Of a DNA stretch of 64,000 bases, positions 16,855-24,263 are shown one piece after another; position 1 is the stretch's first letter; the number at the start of each line of letters is the position of its first letter. Source of the stretch: Paenibacillus polymyxa (GTDB lineage Bacteria; Bacillota; Bacilli; Paenibacillales; Paenibacillaceae); contig NZ_JAGGNR010000010.1 of assembly GCF_018614975.1 (NCBI RefSeq), positions 62,001-126,000 on the forward strand. The letters run 5' to 3'. Under the pieces are notes generated by a model, which saw nothing but the letters and a program-made list of their open reading frames with translations, did no database searches and had not been told where the DNA came from. Made by a program: the position numbers and the translations under genes.

Positions 16855-17102
16855 GACATTGCAGTGTTCAGGTCCGGGGACTATTAACACGTGAGGAACT
16901 GGATCGATACAACGCCCTGATGCAGGTCGGTGGTTATCTGGAGGAACAGGACCAGTATGATCTGGCCTATATCGTGCAGAAAGAAGTGGATATTCTCATT
17001 TTGCCCGCGATTGAGCGGCTTAAAGAGAAGGGGCGTGACCGTGATCGGGCCACAGCCGAGTTCCTTGAATCGCTGAAAGCGGTAGATGAGGAGCAAGATT
17101 AG
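16851..17102 (+). CDS. Small helical protein coupled to NADH dehydrogenase
   Basis: 83 residues; its ATG overlaps the stop of the NADH dehydrogenase gene. Mostly charged and helical (LLTREELDRYNALMQVGGYL, EVDILILPAIERLKEKGRD), cytoplasmic, acidic tail. I do not recognise the family. Coupling to the dehydrogenase implies related expression. Element A copy 3 starts immediately after its stop. Confidence 0.7.
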   Translation: MRHCSVQVRGLLTREELDRYNALMQVGGYLEEQDQYDLAYIVQKEVDILILPAIERLKEKGRDRDRATAEFLESLKAVDEEQD

Positions 17103-17253
17103 AGACATAACCTTCCAATCGCTGTTATCCCCAGATTTTTTGATTCCCTTTTGTTAAAGGGAAAATCCGGTGATAGCGTATGCTTCCGATGCAGCTTTCT
17201 TGCAGAAAGCTTGTAGCTTCGCTTTTTCAGGTTTTTTCTGTCCTTTCCGTTTT
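17103..17253 (-). repeat. Element A copy 3, inverted orientation
   Basis: Minus-strand core CTATCACCGGATTTTCCC then GGGAATC and AATCTGGGGATAACAGCG. One arm carries an extra insert with its own AGCTTTCTTGCAGAAAGCT hairpin. Outer arms GGACAG..AACCT and AGGTTATGTCTC still pair. Confidence 0.75.
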
Positions 17254-17319
17254 TGTGTAAATAAATAGTTCAAACAATATAGATCTAAATCAAGCTTGAG
17301 GTAGTAGAATATTGATACA

Positions 17320-17374
17320 AAATAAAGCACCGCGGCTGTATCCTTTACAGGATAAGTCGCGGTGCTTTATTTTG
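17320..17374. terminator. Bidirectional terminator between convergent units
   Basis: AAAGCACCGCG (17324-17334) pairs with CGCGGTGCTTT (17358-17368); T-rich on both strands. It serves the NADH dehydrogenase unit and hemQ. Confidence 0.85.
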
Positions 17375-17386
17375 CTTTGCACTATT

Positions 17387-18133
17387 TTACAGCTTAAGCA
17401 TGTCTTCCAGTGTTCCTTCGTTCAACAGACTTCCCACATAAAACGAACCGAATTCGCCATAACGGGCGCTAACTTCATCGAAACGCATCTCATAGACGAG
17501 TTTTTTGAACTGAAGTGCATCATCCGCAAACAGCGTAACGCCCCATTCCCAATCGTCGAAACCGACGGAGCCGGTAATGATCTGTTTCACTTTACCCGCA
17601 TAGCTACGACCAATCATGCCGTGACTGCGCATCATGGTGCGACGCTCGTCCATGGACAGCATGTACCAGTTGTCATTCAGCTCACGTTTTTTGTTCATCG
17701 GATAGAAACAGATGTATTGCCGTTGTGGCAGAACAGGTTTCAGACGGGCGATAATTTCCGGATTTTGCATCGGGTCTTCGCCTTCTTTGCCAAGATAATT
17801 GCTCAGTTCCACTACGCTGACGTATGAATACGATTTGGTTGTGTATTGGGCAAACATCGTTTTGTTAAACGCGTTCTCAACAGCCTTCAGATCTTCCAGC
17901 GTTTCACGCAGATGCATCATGACAAGGTCTGCTTTTTGACCGACAACCGTATACACGACTGTACTTCCTTTGGATGAATCCTCGACTTCTTTCCATTCCT
18001 TCCAGAATTCCTCCAGCTCGTCCAGTGCTACCGCACGTTCTTCATCATCTGCTGCTTTCCAGGCGGCCCAGTTAATCGAGCGAAAATCATGCAGGGCATA
18101 CCAGCCCTCCAGTGTTGATGCGGCTTCGTTCAT
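17387..18133 (-). CDS. hemQ: Coproheme decarboxylase HemQ
   Basis: 248 residues from the ATG at 18133, ten bases after AGGAGG; the longer frame to 18166 starts inside the leader. Chlorite-dismutase fold in two repeats. The catalytic Tyr is Y144 in [10 protein letters not shown] and the haem ligand H171 in [16 protein letters not shown]. It lacks the distal Arg features of true chlorite dismutases. HemQ carries out the last step, coproheme to haem b, of the Gram-positive coproporphyrin route. It is monocistronic, with element B copy 1 directly upstream of its leader. Confidence 0.95.
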   Translation of the reverse strand: MNEAASTLEGWYALHDFRSINWAAWKAADDEERAVALDELEEFWKEWKEVEDSSKGSTVVYTVVGQKADLVMMHLRETLEDLKAVENAFNKTMFAQYTTKSYSYVSVVELSNYLGKEGEDPMQNPEIIARLKPVLPQRQYICFYPMNKKRELNDNWYMLSMDERRTMMRSHGMIGRSYAGKVKQIITGSVGFDDWEWGVTLFADDALQFKKLVYEMRFDEVSARYGEFGSFYVGSLLNEGTLEDMLKL

Positions 18134-18175
18134 TGGTTGTGTTCCTCCTGCAAGGTATATTTCCAAATCCCTATA

Positions 18176-18268
18176 AGAGGTTGTTCAAAAAGTCCGCTTT
18201 TGATTACGAATCATGCCTTGTGGCATCATCAGCATCACTGAAAACCAGTCTTTTTGAACACGCACTAT
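18176..18268. repeat. Element B copy 1 (MITE-like)
   Basis: Terminal inverted repeats GAGGTTGTTCAAAAAG and CTTTTTGAACACGCACT enclose TCCGCTTTTGATTACGAA and GGCATCATCAGCATC. About 93 bases. Confidence 0.75.
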
Positions 18269-18455
18269 AAGGGACGGGTGAGTACTTTATCGTTCTCATT
18301 GTATCCCAATATGAAGCAGAAGGGCAAATGAACAGAGTATAAATACAGGGAAATTTGTCCAGAAAGTTCGTTGCTTCGCCACATTTTTTGCGGTACACTA
18401 ACTACTATCCAGAAGTGAAACCCGAAAGTGTGAAAGAAGAGGTGAATGTCGCCCG

Positions 18456-18749
18456 ATGCAATTTATACCTGTGTTGGTATTGATGGTATTATTTTTCGTT
18501 ATGATGTTTGGTATCGGTTTCATTCTGAACATGCTGATGAAGACCACCTGGTTTCCTTCCTATCTGTTCATCATTGTGATTTTGCCTGTCGTCGTGTACT
18601 CTCTATGGGATCATTCGTCGTCTCTGATGTCACATCTGGGTTCCTTTCAGATTGTAGACTATATGACGGGCATCGCCGGGCTGGCCGGCGCGGTAATCAG
18701 TGGCTGGACGATCCAGAAGTTGCGTTTGGGTGGGTACAGAATGTTTTAG
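18456..18749 (+). CDS. YuiB-like membrane protein
   Basis: 97 residues with GAGGTG about 11 bases before the ATG. Hydrophobic helices at about 3-27 (VLVLMVLFFVMMFGIGFIL) and 33-50 (YLFIIVILPVVVYSL) and a third near 70-85 (MTGIAGLAGAVISGW). The start MQFIPVLVLMVLFFVMMFG with LNMLMKTTWFPS closely resembles YuiB of Bacillus, a conserved protein of unknown role. An overlapping 103-codon frame at 18446 is the shadow: it has poor composition and no site. Confidence 0.75.
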   Translation: MQFIPVLVLMVLFFVMMFGIGFILNMLMKTTWFPSYLFIIVILPVVVYSLWDHSSSLMSHLGSFQIVDYMTGIAGLAGAVISGWTIQKLRLGGYRMF

Positions 18750-18798
18750 TTTGCTGAGGAAAGAGATAACACATGCCTGACTGGTAATCGCGTGAAAG

Positions 18799-18848
18799 TC
18801 TTGTCTTTGTCGTAAACGCTTACGAGTACAAAGGGAAGGCTTTTTTGC
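18799..18848 (+). terminator. Terminator behind the yuiB-like gene
   Basis: CTTTGT-CGTAA pairs with TTACG-ACAAAG (small bulge), ending GGCTTTTTTG. The CGTAAACGCTTACG core is also a perfect-looking operator palindrome. Confidence 0.6.
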
Positions 18849-19140
18849 TGTTTATTTATATTTAGAAGGATTATTGTACACTTGTACTTCATATACATCT
18901 GGAGAACATTCTCTTCAGATATTCCCTTGTATTCTGCGGCTACAGCTTTTATAGTATTCTAGCGGCTCTCGACATTTTTATTTTAGAAATTTACTGAATT
19001 CGGCGAAAACGTGAATGATGTCGACCTAGGACGAAACGGAGCGAGAACAGGCCATCTTTTTACCTGTTTTTGAGCATTTGAGGATCAGACATTTATGATA
19101 GAATAGATAAACACACATTTGGGGAGAAGGAGATCAGGCT
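18849..19140. other. Leader region of dnaB
   Basis: No gene. A weak hairpin AACAGG/CCTGTTTTT lies at 19046-19071, and the ribosome binding site GGAGAAGGAG precedes dnaB. No clear promoter was identified. Confidence 0.4.
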
Positions 19141-20676
19141 ATGCGCATGAAGAATCTGCACCATTATACTGAACATCATCGCTACTGCGTATACAGGGAG
19201 TTTGGACTTAGCGCCCTGGATGACCGTATGCTTACAGGAGCATATCAGCCCATGGTAGGTGCTTTTGCGGTTGGCTTGTATCGGCTGTTGTTTCAGCATC
19301 TTCCCGGTGAACAGGTCGGTTATTCGCCGCTTGAACAGCAACGGAGGCTGTTCATGACGCTTGGATTGGAGCCAAGCGAGAAGGGGCGTAAATATTTGTT
19401 AGAGCAGACATCCAAACTTGAGGCAGTGGGACTACTTCAGACTTCACGGCTATATATACCGGAAAATGATGATTACATCTACGAATATGAGCTGCAACCG
19501 CCGCTCTCTCCGGCAGAGTTTTTCCGAACACAGCATTTGACACTGCTGCTTCGTGACAAGATTGGTAAATTTGCAGTCCTTTCCCTGCGTTCCGGTTTCT
19601 CGGCAGTGGAAAATGGGGACGCGCCTTATCCGGCAGCCAATAAAGAGAATATTTCTGTTCCCTTTTACGATATATTTGAATTGAATACCCATGTGATTGA
19701 TTACGAGTTGGAGCAGGCTTTGTCGGAAGTATCAACGACGGCTCAGCGGAACGGCACGAATGATGCAGCGGAAGAAAACAGTTTGAACTATGCCGACATT
19801 ATTTTGCGTTTCCCGCGGGAGTCGGTCAATCGTCGTCATGTAGAACAGTTGCGTTTCGATCATGAACAACTGGGCATTGTAAATTATGTAGTCAACAAGT
19901 TTAACCTCAGTGTGCAGGATGTATGCCGTCTGCTGGATGAAGATGATATCTTCAGTCCGCAGGGCCAGCTGATTCTGGATGATCTTCAGCATAAGGCGAG
20001 CATGCAGTTCAGACAGACGAAGAAGCGTCATGAGCAACAGACTGTACAGGCAGCCAAGGTTGTGGCATTGAGACAGCATATGGAGGAGCCAGAGCGCAAA
20101 GAAGACTCCGGTGAACCACCTGTTGAGCATGGGGTACAGATGGAATATTACGTCGAAGTACCTCCACAATTTATGACCAAGTGTGATATTCATCAGTACA
20201 ATATGATGTTACGCAATGAGCCATACACACGTCTGTTGCAGACATTTTTCCCGGGCGCAGTACCGGACAATCTCATCGATATATTTGAGAAAATTGATCT
20301 GAGTTACAAGTTGCCGGGTGAAGTCATCAATGTATTGATTCATTATTTGATGGCATTGCTTGTATCCGGCGGAGAGCAGCGGATTAACCGTAACTTCGTT
20401 GAGGCCATTGCCTCCAACATGTTGCTTAAACAGGTGAACTCATATGAGAAAGCAGTTCAATATATCCGTGATCAGGCCAAGGTCAAAGGCAAACAGGCTG
20501 CTGGTGCAGCTGGAACCCGTACCCGTACATACGGCAAAGGAACCAAAGCTAAGCCCGAAATTCCGATTGTACAAGACATAAGCACCGATGGGGATGCCGT
20601 ATCTGAGGAAGAGTTCGAAGAGATGATGAGATTTGCCCAGCAGATGCAAGCGAGTAAGCAAAAAGGAACTTCTTAA
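19141..20676 (+). CDS. dnaB: Replication initiation and membrane attachment protein DnaB
   Basis: 511 residues, ATG eight bases after AAGGAG. The N-terminal half (ALDDRMLTGAYQPMVG, LYRLLFQHLPGEQVGYSPL) is the winged-helix DnaB/DnaD N domain; the C-terminal DnaD-like domain includes VINVLIHYLMALLVSGGEQ and ends at about residue 445. A basic linker (TRTRTYGKGTKAKPE) and acidic tail follow. With DnaD and DnaI it loads the replicative helicase at the origin and at restart sites. This is the Gram-positive DnaB, not the E. coli helicase. Its usual partner dnaI is not adjacent but about 28.8 kb downstream, and a terminator follows this gene. Confidence 0.93.
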   Translation: MRMKNLHHYTEHHRYCVYREFGLSALDDRMLTGAYQPMVGAFAVGLYRLLFQHLPGEQVGYSPLEQQRRLFMTLGLEPSEKGRKYLLEQTSKLEAVGLLQTSRLYIPENDDYIYEYELQPPLSPAEFFRTQHLTLLLRDKIGKFAVLSLRSGFSAVENGDAPYPAANKENISVPFYDIFELNTHVIDYELEQALSEVSTTAQRNGTNDAAEENSLNYADIILRFPRESVNRRHVEQLRFDHEQLGIVNYVVNKFNLSVQDVCRLLDEDDIFSPQGQLILDDLQHKASMQFRQTKKRHEQQTVQAAKVVALRQHMEEPERKEDSGEPPVEHGVQMEYYVEVPPQFMTKCDIHQYNMMLRNEPYTRLLQTFFPGAVPDNLIDIFEKIDLSYKLPGEVINVLIHYLMALLVSGGEQRINRNFVEAIASNMLLKQVNSYEKAVQYIRDQAKVKGKQAAGAAGTRTRTYGKGTKAKPEIPIVQDISTDGDAVSEEEFEEMMRFAQQMQASKQKGTS

Positions 20677-20692
20677 ATATTTATAATAAAAC

Positions 20693-20734
20693 CAAAAAGA
20701 CGAGTCCTCCGATTAATGGAGACTCGCCTTTTTG
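20693..20734 (+). terminator. Terminator of dnaB
   Basis: CGAGTC (20701-20706) pairs with GACTCG (20721-20726), with flanking AAAAAG and CCTTTTT. Confidence 0.8.
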
Positions 20735-20784
20735 CTATATAAGTTGAACTGAAGAAACGTATTTTACGTTCAATCATTTTTTTA

Positions 20785-21279
20785 TTATTTTGCAGGATAT
20801 TTATCTAATTTAAACCACTGCTGAAATTCCTTTTTTGTGATTCTTTTTACAGGCTTAACTTTTTTGCTTCCTGTATCGTATCTGAAAAGAATCCATTTAT
20901 CTGAAGGATACGCACTAATATAATCCATACTTTTTCCGTTCTTATGCCATAAAATTAAACCGGTGCTAATATAGTTGGTTGCTCGAGGGAGATAAACAAA
21001 ACGGTCTTTCTTAGTGTCGTATATTGCCAAAGTGCTTTTCTCCGTATTTCCATAAGAAAATGCAATGATGTCTTCTTTTGGTGACCAATTGTATGATGAA
21101 ATGGTTTCTACATTTTGTTTACCTGCCGTTTCAAGACGTTCGTTTATAATTGTGTAATTTCCTGTTTTAAGGTTCACGAGAGTGAGGTTGCTGCCGGCAC
21201 TTTTTTCTACTTGGGTAGTAATCCATCCATTAGATGGAGATTCATAGTCGGCAGGTATCAAAGTAATCAGTTGATTATT
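20785..21279 (-). pseudogene. Truncated TolB/WD40-like beta-propeller protein
   Basis: About 164 residues with no proper start: the frame runs from an in-frame stop at 21280-21282 and lacks a ribosome binding site. It holds propeller-like repeats (SSYNWSPKEDIIAFSYG, TLAIYDTKKDRFVYL, ILFRYDTGSKKV). The N-terminal part, probably with a signal peptide, is missing. It ends where conjugation-gene remnants begin, consistent with a rearrangement breakpoint near 21285. Confidence 0.6.
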
Positions 21280-21287
21280 TCAACTAG

Positions 21288-21416
21288 CGGACTGACGATA
21301 GGGATCGTTGCAAAAATGCTAACGATCCTTATTGGTATAGCATTAAGGTCAAATTGATAGATGGCAAGTGGAAGATTGATGATCTAGGTGTACGTTCAAG
21401 GGCGTGGAACCCATGA
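21288..21416 (+). pseudogene. C-terminal remnant of a TcpC-like conjugation protein
   Basis: Open after a stop at 21285-21287 and without a start. The end reads DPYWYSIKVKLIDGKWKIDD then LGVRSRAWNP and stop. That resembles the last strands of TcpC/VirB8-like conjugation proteins. Its stop overlaps the next ATG (ATGA), an operon junction preserved in the relic. Confidence 0.45.
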
Positions 21417-21733
21417 AGAAATTTACTATCTTGGGCGGGCTGGCCTTGATTCCGATTCTTTTTGTGGGTGCGCTGTTTGTACTTATGATTATGGTCATGA
21501 TGTTCAGCAGCTCGGATTCTTCTGAAGGGAATTACGGCGGCGGTGGATGGGGGAGCGGGATTATTTCGCAGCTCGGGGAATCTGAGATTCCAGCGGAGTA
21601 TATTCCAATCTACCAAGCTGCTGCACAAAAATATGGAGTCCCTTGGAACCTGTTAGCTGCGGTACACCGCATTGAAACCCGGTTCTCTACATTAGATCCT
21701 ATGATTTCGTCTGTTGGCGCAGAAGGTGGATGA
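21413..21733 (+). pseudogene. Truncated lytic transglycosylase of a conjugative element
   Basis: 106 residues from the ATG at 21413, coupled to the preceding remnant. A membrane anchor (KKFTILGGLALIPILFVGA) and Gly/Ser linker precede IPAEYIPIYQAAAQKYGVPW then NLLAAVHRIETRFSTLDPM, the start of a lytic transglycosylase domain with the catalytic Glu in HRIETRF. The domain stops after SSVGAEG, where the family normally continues with HMQFMP. The IS fragment is joined exactly here. Such proteins cut peptidoglycan during conjugation (Tn916/ICE-type modules). Confidence 0.75.
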
Positions 21734-21987
21734 CGGAGCCAGAGAGTGTGTTTGGACAAATCAAAAACAACCGGGGATTCCGAAGATTCCTGCTTCGCGG
21801 CTTGCAAAAAGTAAGCCTGGAGGTCGGGTGGCTTTGCCTTGCCCACAATCTGCTTAAAAAAGCCGCAATGACGGAAAAACGCAAAAAGGACAAAGCAGGA
21901 TAAACCTCTGCTTTGTCCTTTTTGTGAACGTATGAGTGTTATTTCTTTTTGCCGATACGTTTTTTTAAGGGCTTTTGAGACAGCCCC
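21730..21987 (+). mobile_element. IS1182-type insertion sequence, right-end fragment
   Basis: A 57-codon frame (21730-21903) reads TEPESVFGQIKNNRGFRRF, LLRGLQKVSLEVGWLCLAHN and LLKKAA. This is the C-terminus of IS1182-family DDE transposases. Downstream at 21969-21987 lies GGGCTTTTGAGACAGCCCC, which fits a right terminal inverted repeat (GGGGCTGTCTCAAAAGCCC reversed). The rest of the transposase and the left end are gone. Confidence 0.75.
21887..21925 (+). terminator. Terminator of the transposase remnant
   Basis: AGGACAAAGCAG pairs perfectly with CTGCTTTGTCCT, followed by TTTTTG. Confidence 0.85.
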
Positions 21988-21997
21988 TTTGTGCTAG

Positions 21998-22645
21998 TTA
22001 TTGTTGATATTTTTCCAGTACACTTTTCTTCAGTTCGCTATATTGATCATTCGAAGCTTGCATCGTTTTTTCTGCCATATCCGCTCCGGATATTTCAAAT
22101 TTACCTTGTTCCAGAGAATTAACCCAATATGCACCCTGTTTTTCATTCCACTTTAGAAATAAAATATATTCATTACCTTCTTGCATTAATGTGTAATCTT
22201 CATAATTCAGTCTAATGGGACCTTCTTTACCTTCAGTCACATAGGAAGGTTCGAAAGTTACAAGTTCTGAACCGATTTCCTGTTTTGGTGAATCTTTATA
22301 TACCTGGACCACATTAACTTTAGTTTCTGTTCTACCAGATGGTCCCCAATCAAAGTTTTCAATGACATTTTTGCTCTCACCAGTTGCAATGACTCTAACT
22401 ACAGCATCTGATTGAGATTCTGCATCATCGGCATTTGTGAAAATTATATGGTTAGCTTCGATTTTATCTGTACTCACTACAGATGGAGCCGATTTTTTAG
22501 CGGTTAAATCAACTTTGCTTTGAACATTTTTACTTAGAACAGTAGTATTGTTCTGACTATCTACAGAAGAACTAGTTGAATATGAGACTATTCCTATCCC
22601 AATTGCTAAGGAAGCAACAGTTGTCCATAACATAGTTTTCTTCAT
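21998..22645 (-). CDS. Secreted partner of the metzincin, possible NTR-like protein
   Basis: 215 residues from the ATG at 22645, which follows the protease stop by two bases with GGGGGTGG upstream; a start at 22660 overlaps the protease. A signal peptide (KKTMLWTTVASLAIGIGI) is followed by a low-complexity region, then DAVVRVIATGESK, VVQVYKDSPKQEIGSELV and GNEYILFLKW. This beta-rich pattern resembles TIMP/NTR-like domains of secreted Bacillales proteins. Coupling to a secreted metalloprotease suggests an inhibitor, chaperone or processing partner; this is inference. Confidence 0.65.
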   Translation of the reverse strand: MKKTMLWTTVASLAIGIGIVSYSTSSSVDSQNNTTVLSKNVQSKVDLTAKKSAPSVVSTDKIEANHIIFTNADDAESQSDAVVRVIATGESKNVIENFDWGPSGRTETKVNVVQVYKDSPKQEIGSELVTFEPSYVTEGKEGPIRLNYEDYTLMQEGNEYILFLKWNEKQGAYWVNSLEQGKFEISGADMAEKTMQASNDQYSELKKSVLEKYQQ

Positions 22646-22647
22646 GC

Positions 22648-23253
22648 TTACCACCCCCATTTTGTTCTTACATGAGCTAAATCAATACTTGAAGGTGAAG
22701 TCATTTTAAATGCACCTGATTTCATCCAATGCTCGCCAGAGTGTGCAGGTGAATTTTCAAAGTGATTCATACCAAGTACATGACCGACCTCATGTCCAGC
22801 ATTCATGAATCTCTGATCCTGGTCTAAGCCACTCGTCCAACCAGCATCTAATGTAACGGTAGCAATTTGATAGTTTTGCCCATTTGTTACATCTCCAGCC
22901 CCAATTTGCTGTCCAGTGGTATAGAAGTAACCTGTTGCTCCTAGAACACCTGCAGGAAGCACATATTCCCCGGCATAAAATTTTAAGTTCGCAGCTGAGG
23001 AATTTCCAGAACTAAAGGAAATTCCGGATGATGCTGCGTCCCATTTACTTATTGCGTTAGATACAGCACCGTTGTGTCCGTATGATGCTACAGATGAATC
23101 GACCCAGTAGGTAATGTTGCTTGCCCCACCTGATATAGAACCTATTTTAATATGGGCGGTTCCGGTATCAGCGCTTGCCGTTACTGCCATTAAAGATAAC
23201 GCAACTGACATTGAGGTGACGAATAATTTTTTTCCCCATTTCGAGATTACCAA
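22648..23253 (-). CDS. Secreted matrixin-like metalloprotease
   Basis: 201 residues from a TTG with AAAGGAGG upstream. Signal peptide LFVTSMSVALSLMAVTASA. The zinc site is HEVGHVLGMNH: H154, E155, H158 and H164, the extended HExxHxxGxxH of metzincins. A methionine suited to the Met-turn follows in EHWMKSG. The catalytic domain fills the whole mature protein; there is no propeptide with a cysteine switch and no C-terminal domain, so this is a minimal matrixin (M10-type). The neighbouring gene encodes a secreted protein and is translationally coupled. The substrate is unknown. Confidence 0.88.
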   Translation of the reverse strand: MVISKWGKKLFVTSMSVALSLMAVTASADTGTAHIKIGSISGGASNITYWVDSSVASYGHNGAVSNAISKWDAASSGISFSSGNSSAANLKFYAGEYVLPAGVLGATGYFYTTGQQIGAGDVTNGQNYQIATVTLDAGWTSGLDQDQRFMNAGHEVGHVLGMNHFENSPAHSGEHWMKSGAFKMTSPSSIDLAHVRTKWGW

Positions 23254-23501
23254 TACATTTCCTCCTTTGGAATTATATTAAAATTAATCAATCACTATAT
23301 AGACGCAATATACAAGCAAAATGTTTCCATATTTTAATTATAATTCTCAATTTATTTGAAGTTTTTTTTGTTTGTAAAGGTATACCTTTAGGAATGGTAT
23401 ATACTCCAGAAAATACGGACAAAAAAAGCCCAAAAGGGCTACTTCGATAATTGTCATAGTAAACTTTTCCTAGTACTCTCACTGGAAAAAAATTATATCC
23501 T

Positions 23502-23987
23502 TTAACTTTCCCTTGTAGGAGTATGAGTAGCAACTTTCCATTTACCTTCCTCATAGGTTAATGTTATTTTTGCAGAGAGCGACCCCTCATTGGCACGATA
23601 CTTACTGACATCTATGGCAATGTTATTATCTGATTCCTTCTCTTGCTTTTCAATTTTCAGTAAAATCCCTTTTAGCGTGTTTTCAGACTGTTCAGACAGT
23701 CCTTCTTCAATCAATTCTTCATAGGTTAGGTTATAAATTTTTGCGTTATATTTGCTGTGAAGGTAATCCTCAATGCTTTTCTTATCAAAATCCTTTAATG
23801 GAATTTCTTTATCAAAATCTAATGAGATGTACTCCATGTTTTCATTAAGAGCCGTATCTGTTGAGATTAACTCCTCCAACGCCATACGATAAGGTTCACC
23901 TAGATCATTCTGCTGACTAGAGCCAGTAACACCACCTGCGCAAGCTGATAGTAAAAATAACACTACAACACTGAGAATAAAATACAT
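23502..23987 (-). CDS. Lipoprotein, unknown function
   Basis: 161 residues as started at the ATG 23987, with lipobox LLSAC and a hydrophobic helix (FILSVVVLFLLSA). The mature part is acidic and helical and ends in LTYEEGKWKVATHTPTRES, like NTF2-type secreted domains. The Shine-Dalgarno AAGGAGGGG is 21 bases away. An in-frame ATA at 24002 is six bases from it and would add MKVKT, a standard basic signal start, so either a rare ATA start or an ATG-to-ATA mutation is likely. I do not recognise the family. Confidence 0.65.
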   Translation of the reverse strand: MYFILSVVVLFLLSACAGGVTGSSQQNDLGEPYRMALEELISTDTALNENMEYISLDFDKEIPLKDFDKKSIEDYLHSKYNAKIYNLTYEELIEEGLSEQSENTLKGILLKIEKQEKESDNNIAIDVSKYRANEGSLSAKITLTYEEGKWKVATHTPTRES

Positions 23988-24263
23988 TGTCTTTACTTTT
24001 ATGACAAACCCCTCCTTGGTACTCGTTACCTAAATAAACGTAATGATAACCAGAAATGTTGTATTTCAGTTTAAAAAGCAGCCCAAATTGGGCTACCTAA
24101 TTAAGTTAGTAAGTAGGTAAATGGCAAGGATCGTCTGTTAGGCAGAACTGTAATATCAGGAGAATTTATGGTTTTAATAGGGGATAATGATTACTTATTA
24201 TTCCAGATATATGCTACTCTCATCTTATTCCATAGTTTTCTTAACGGAAAAATGGAAATTTAA

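Noticed and set aside
18446..18757. 103-codon frame over the yuiB-like gene
   Set aside because: Same stretch in another frame; the YuiB-like frame has the family match and the ribosome binding site.
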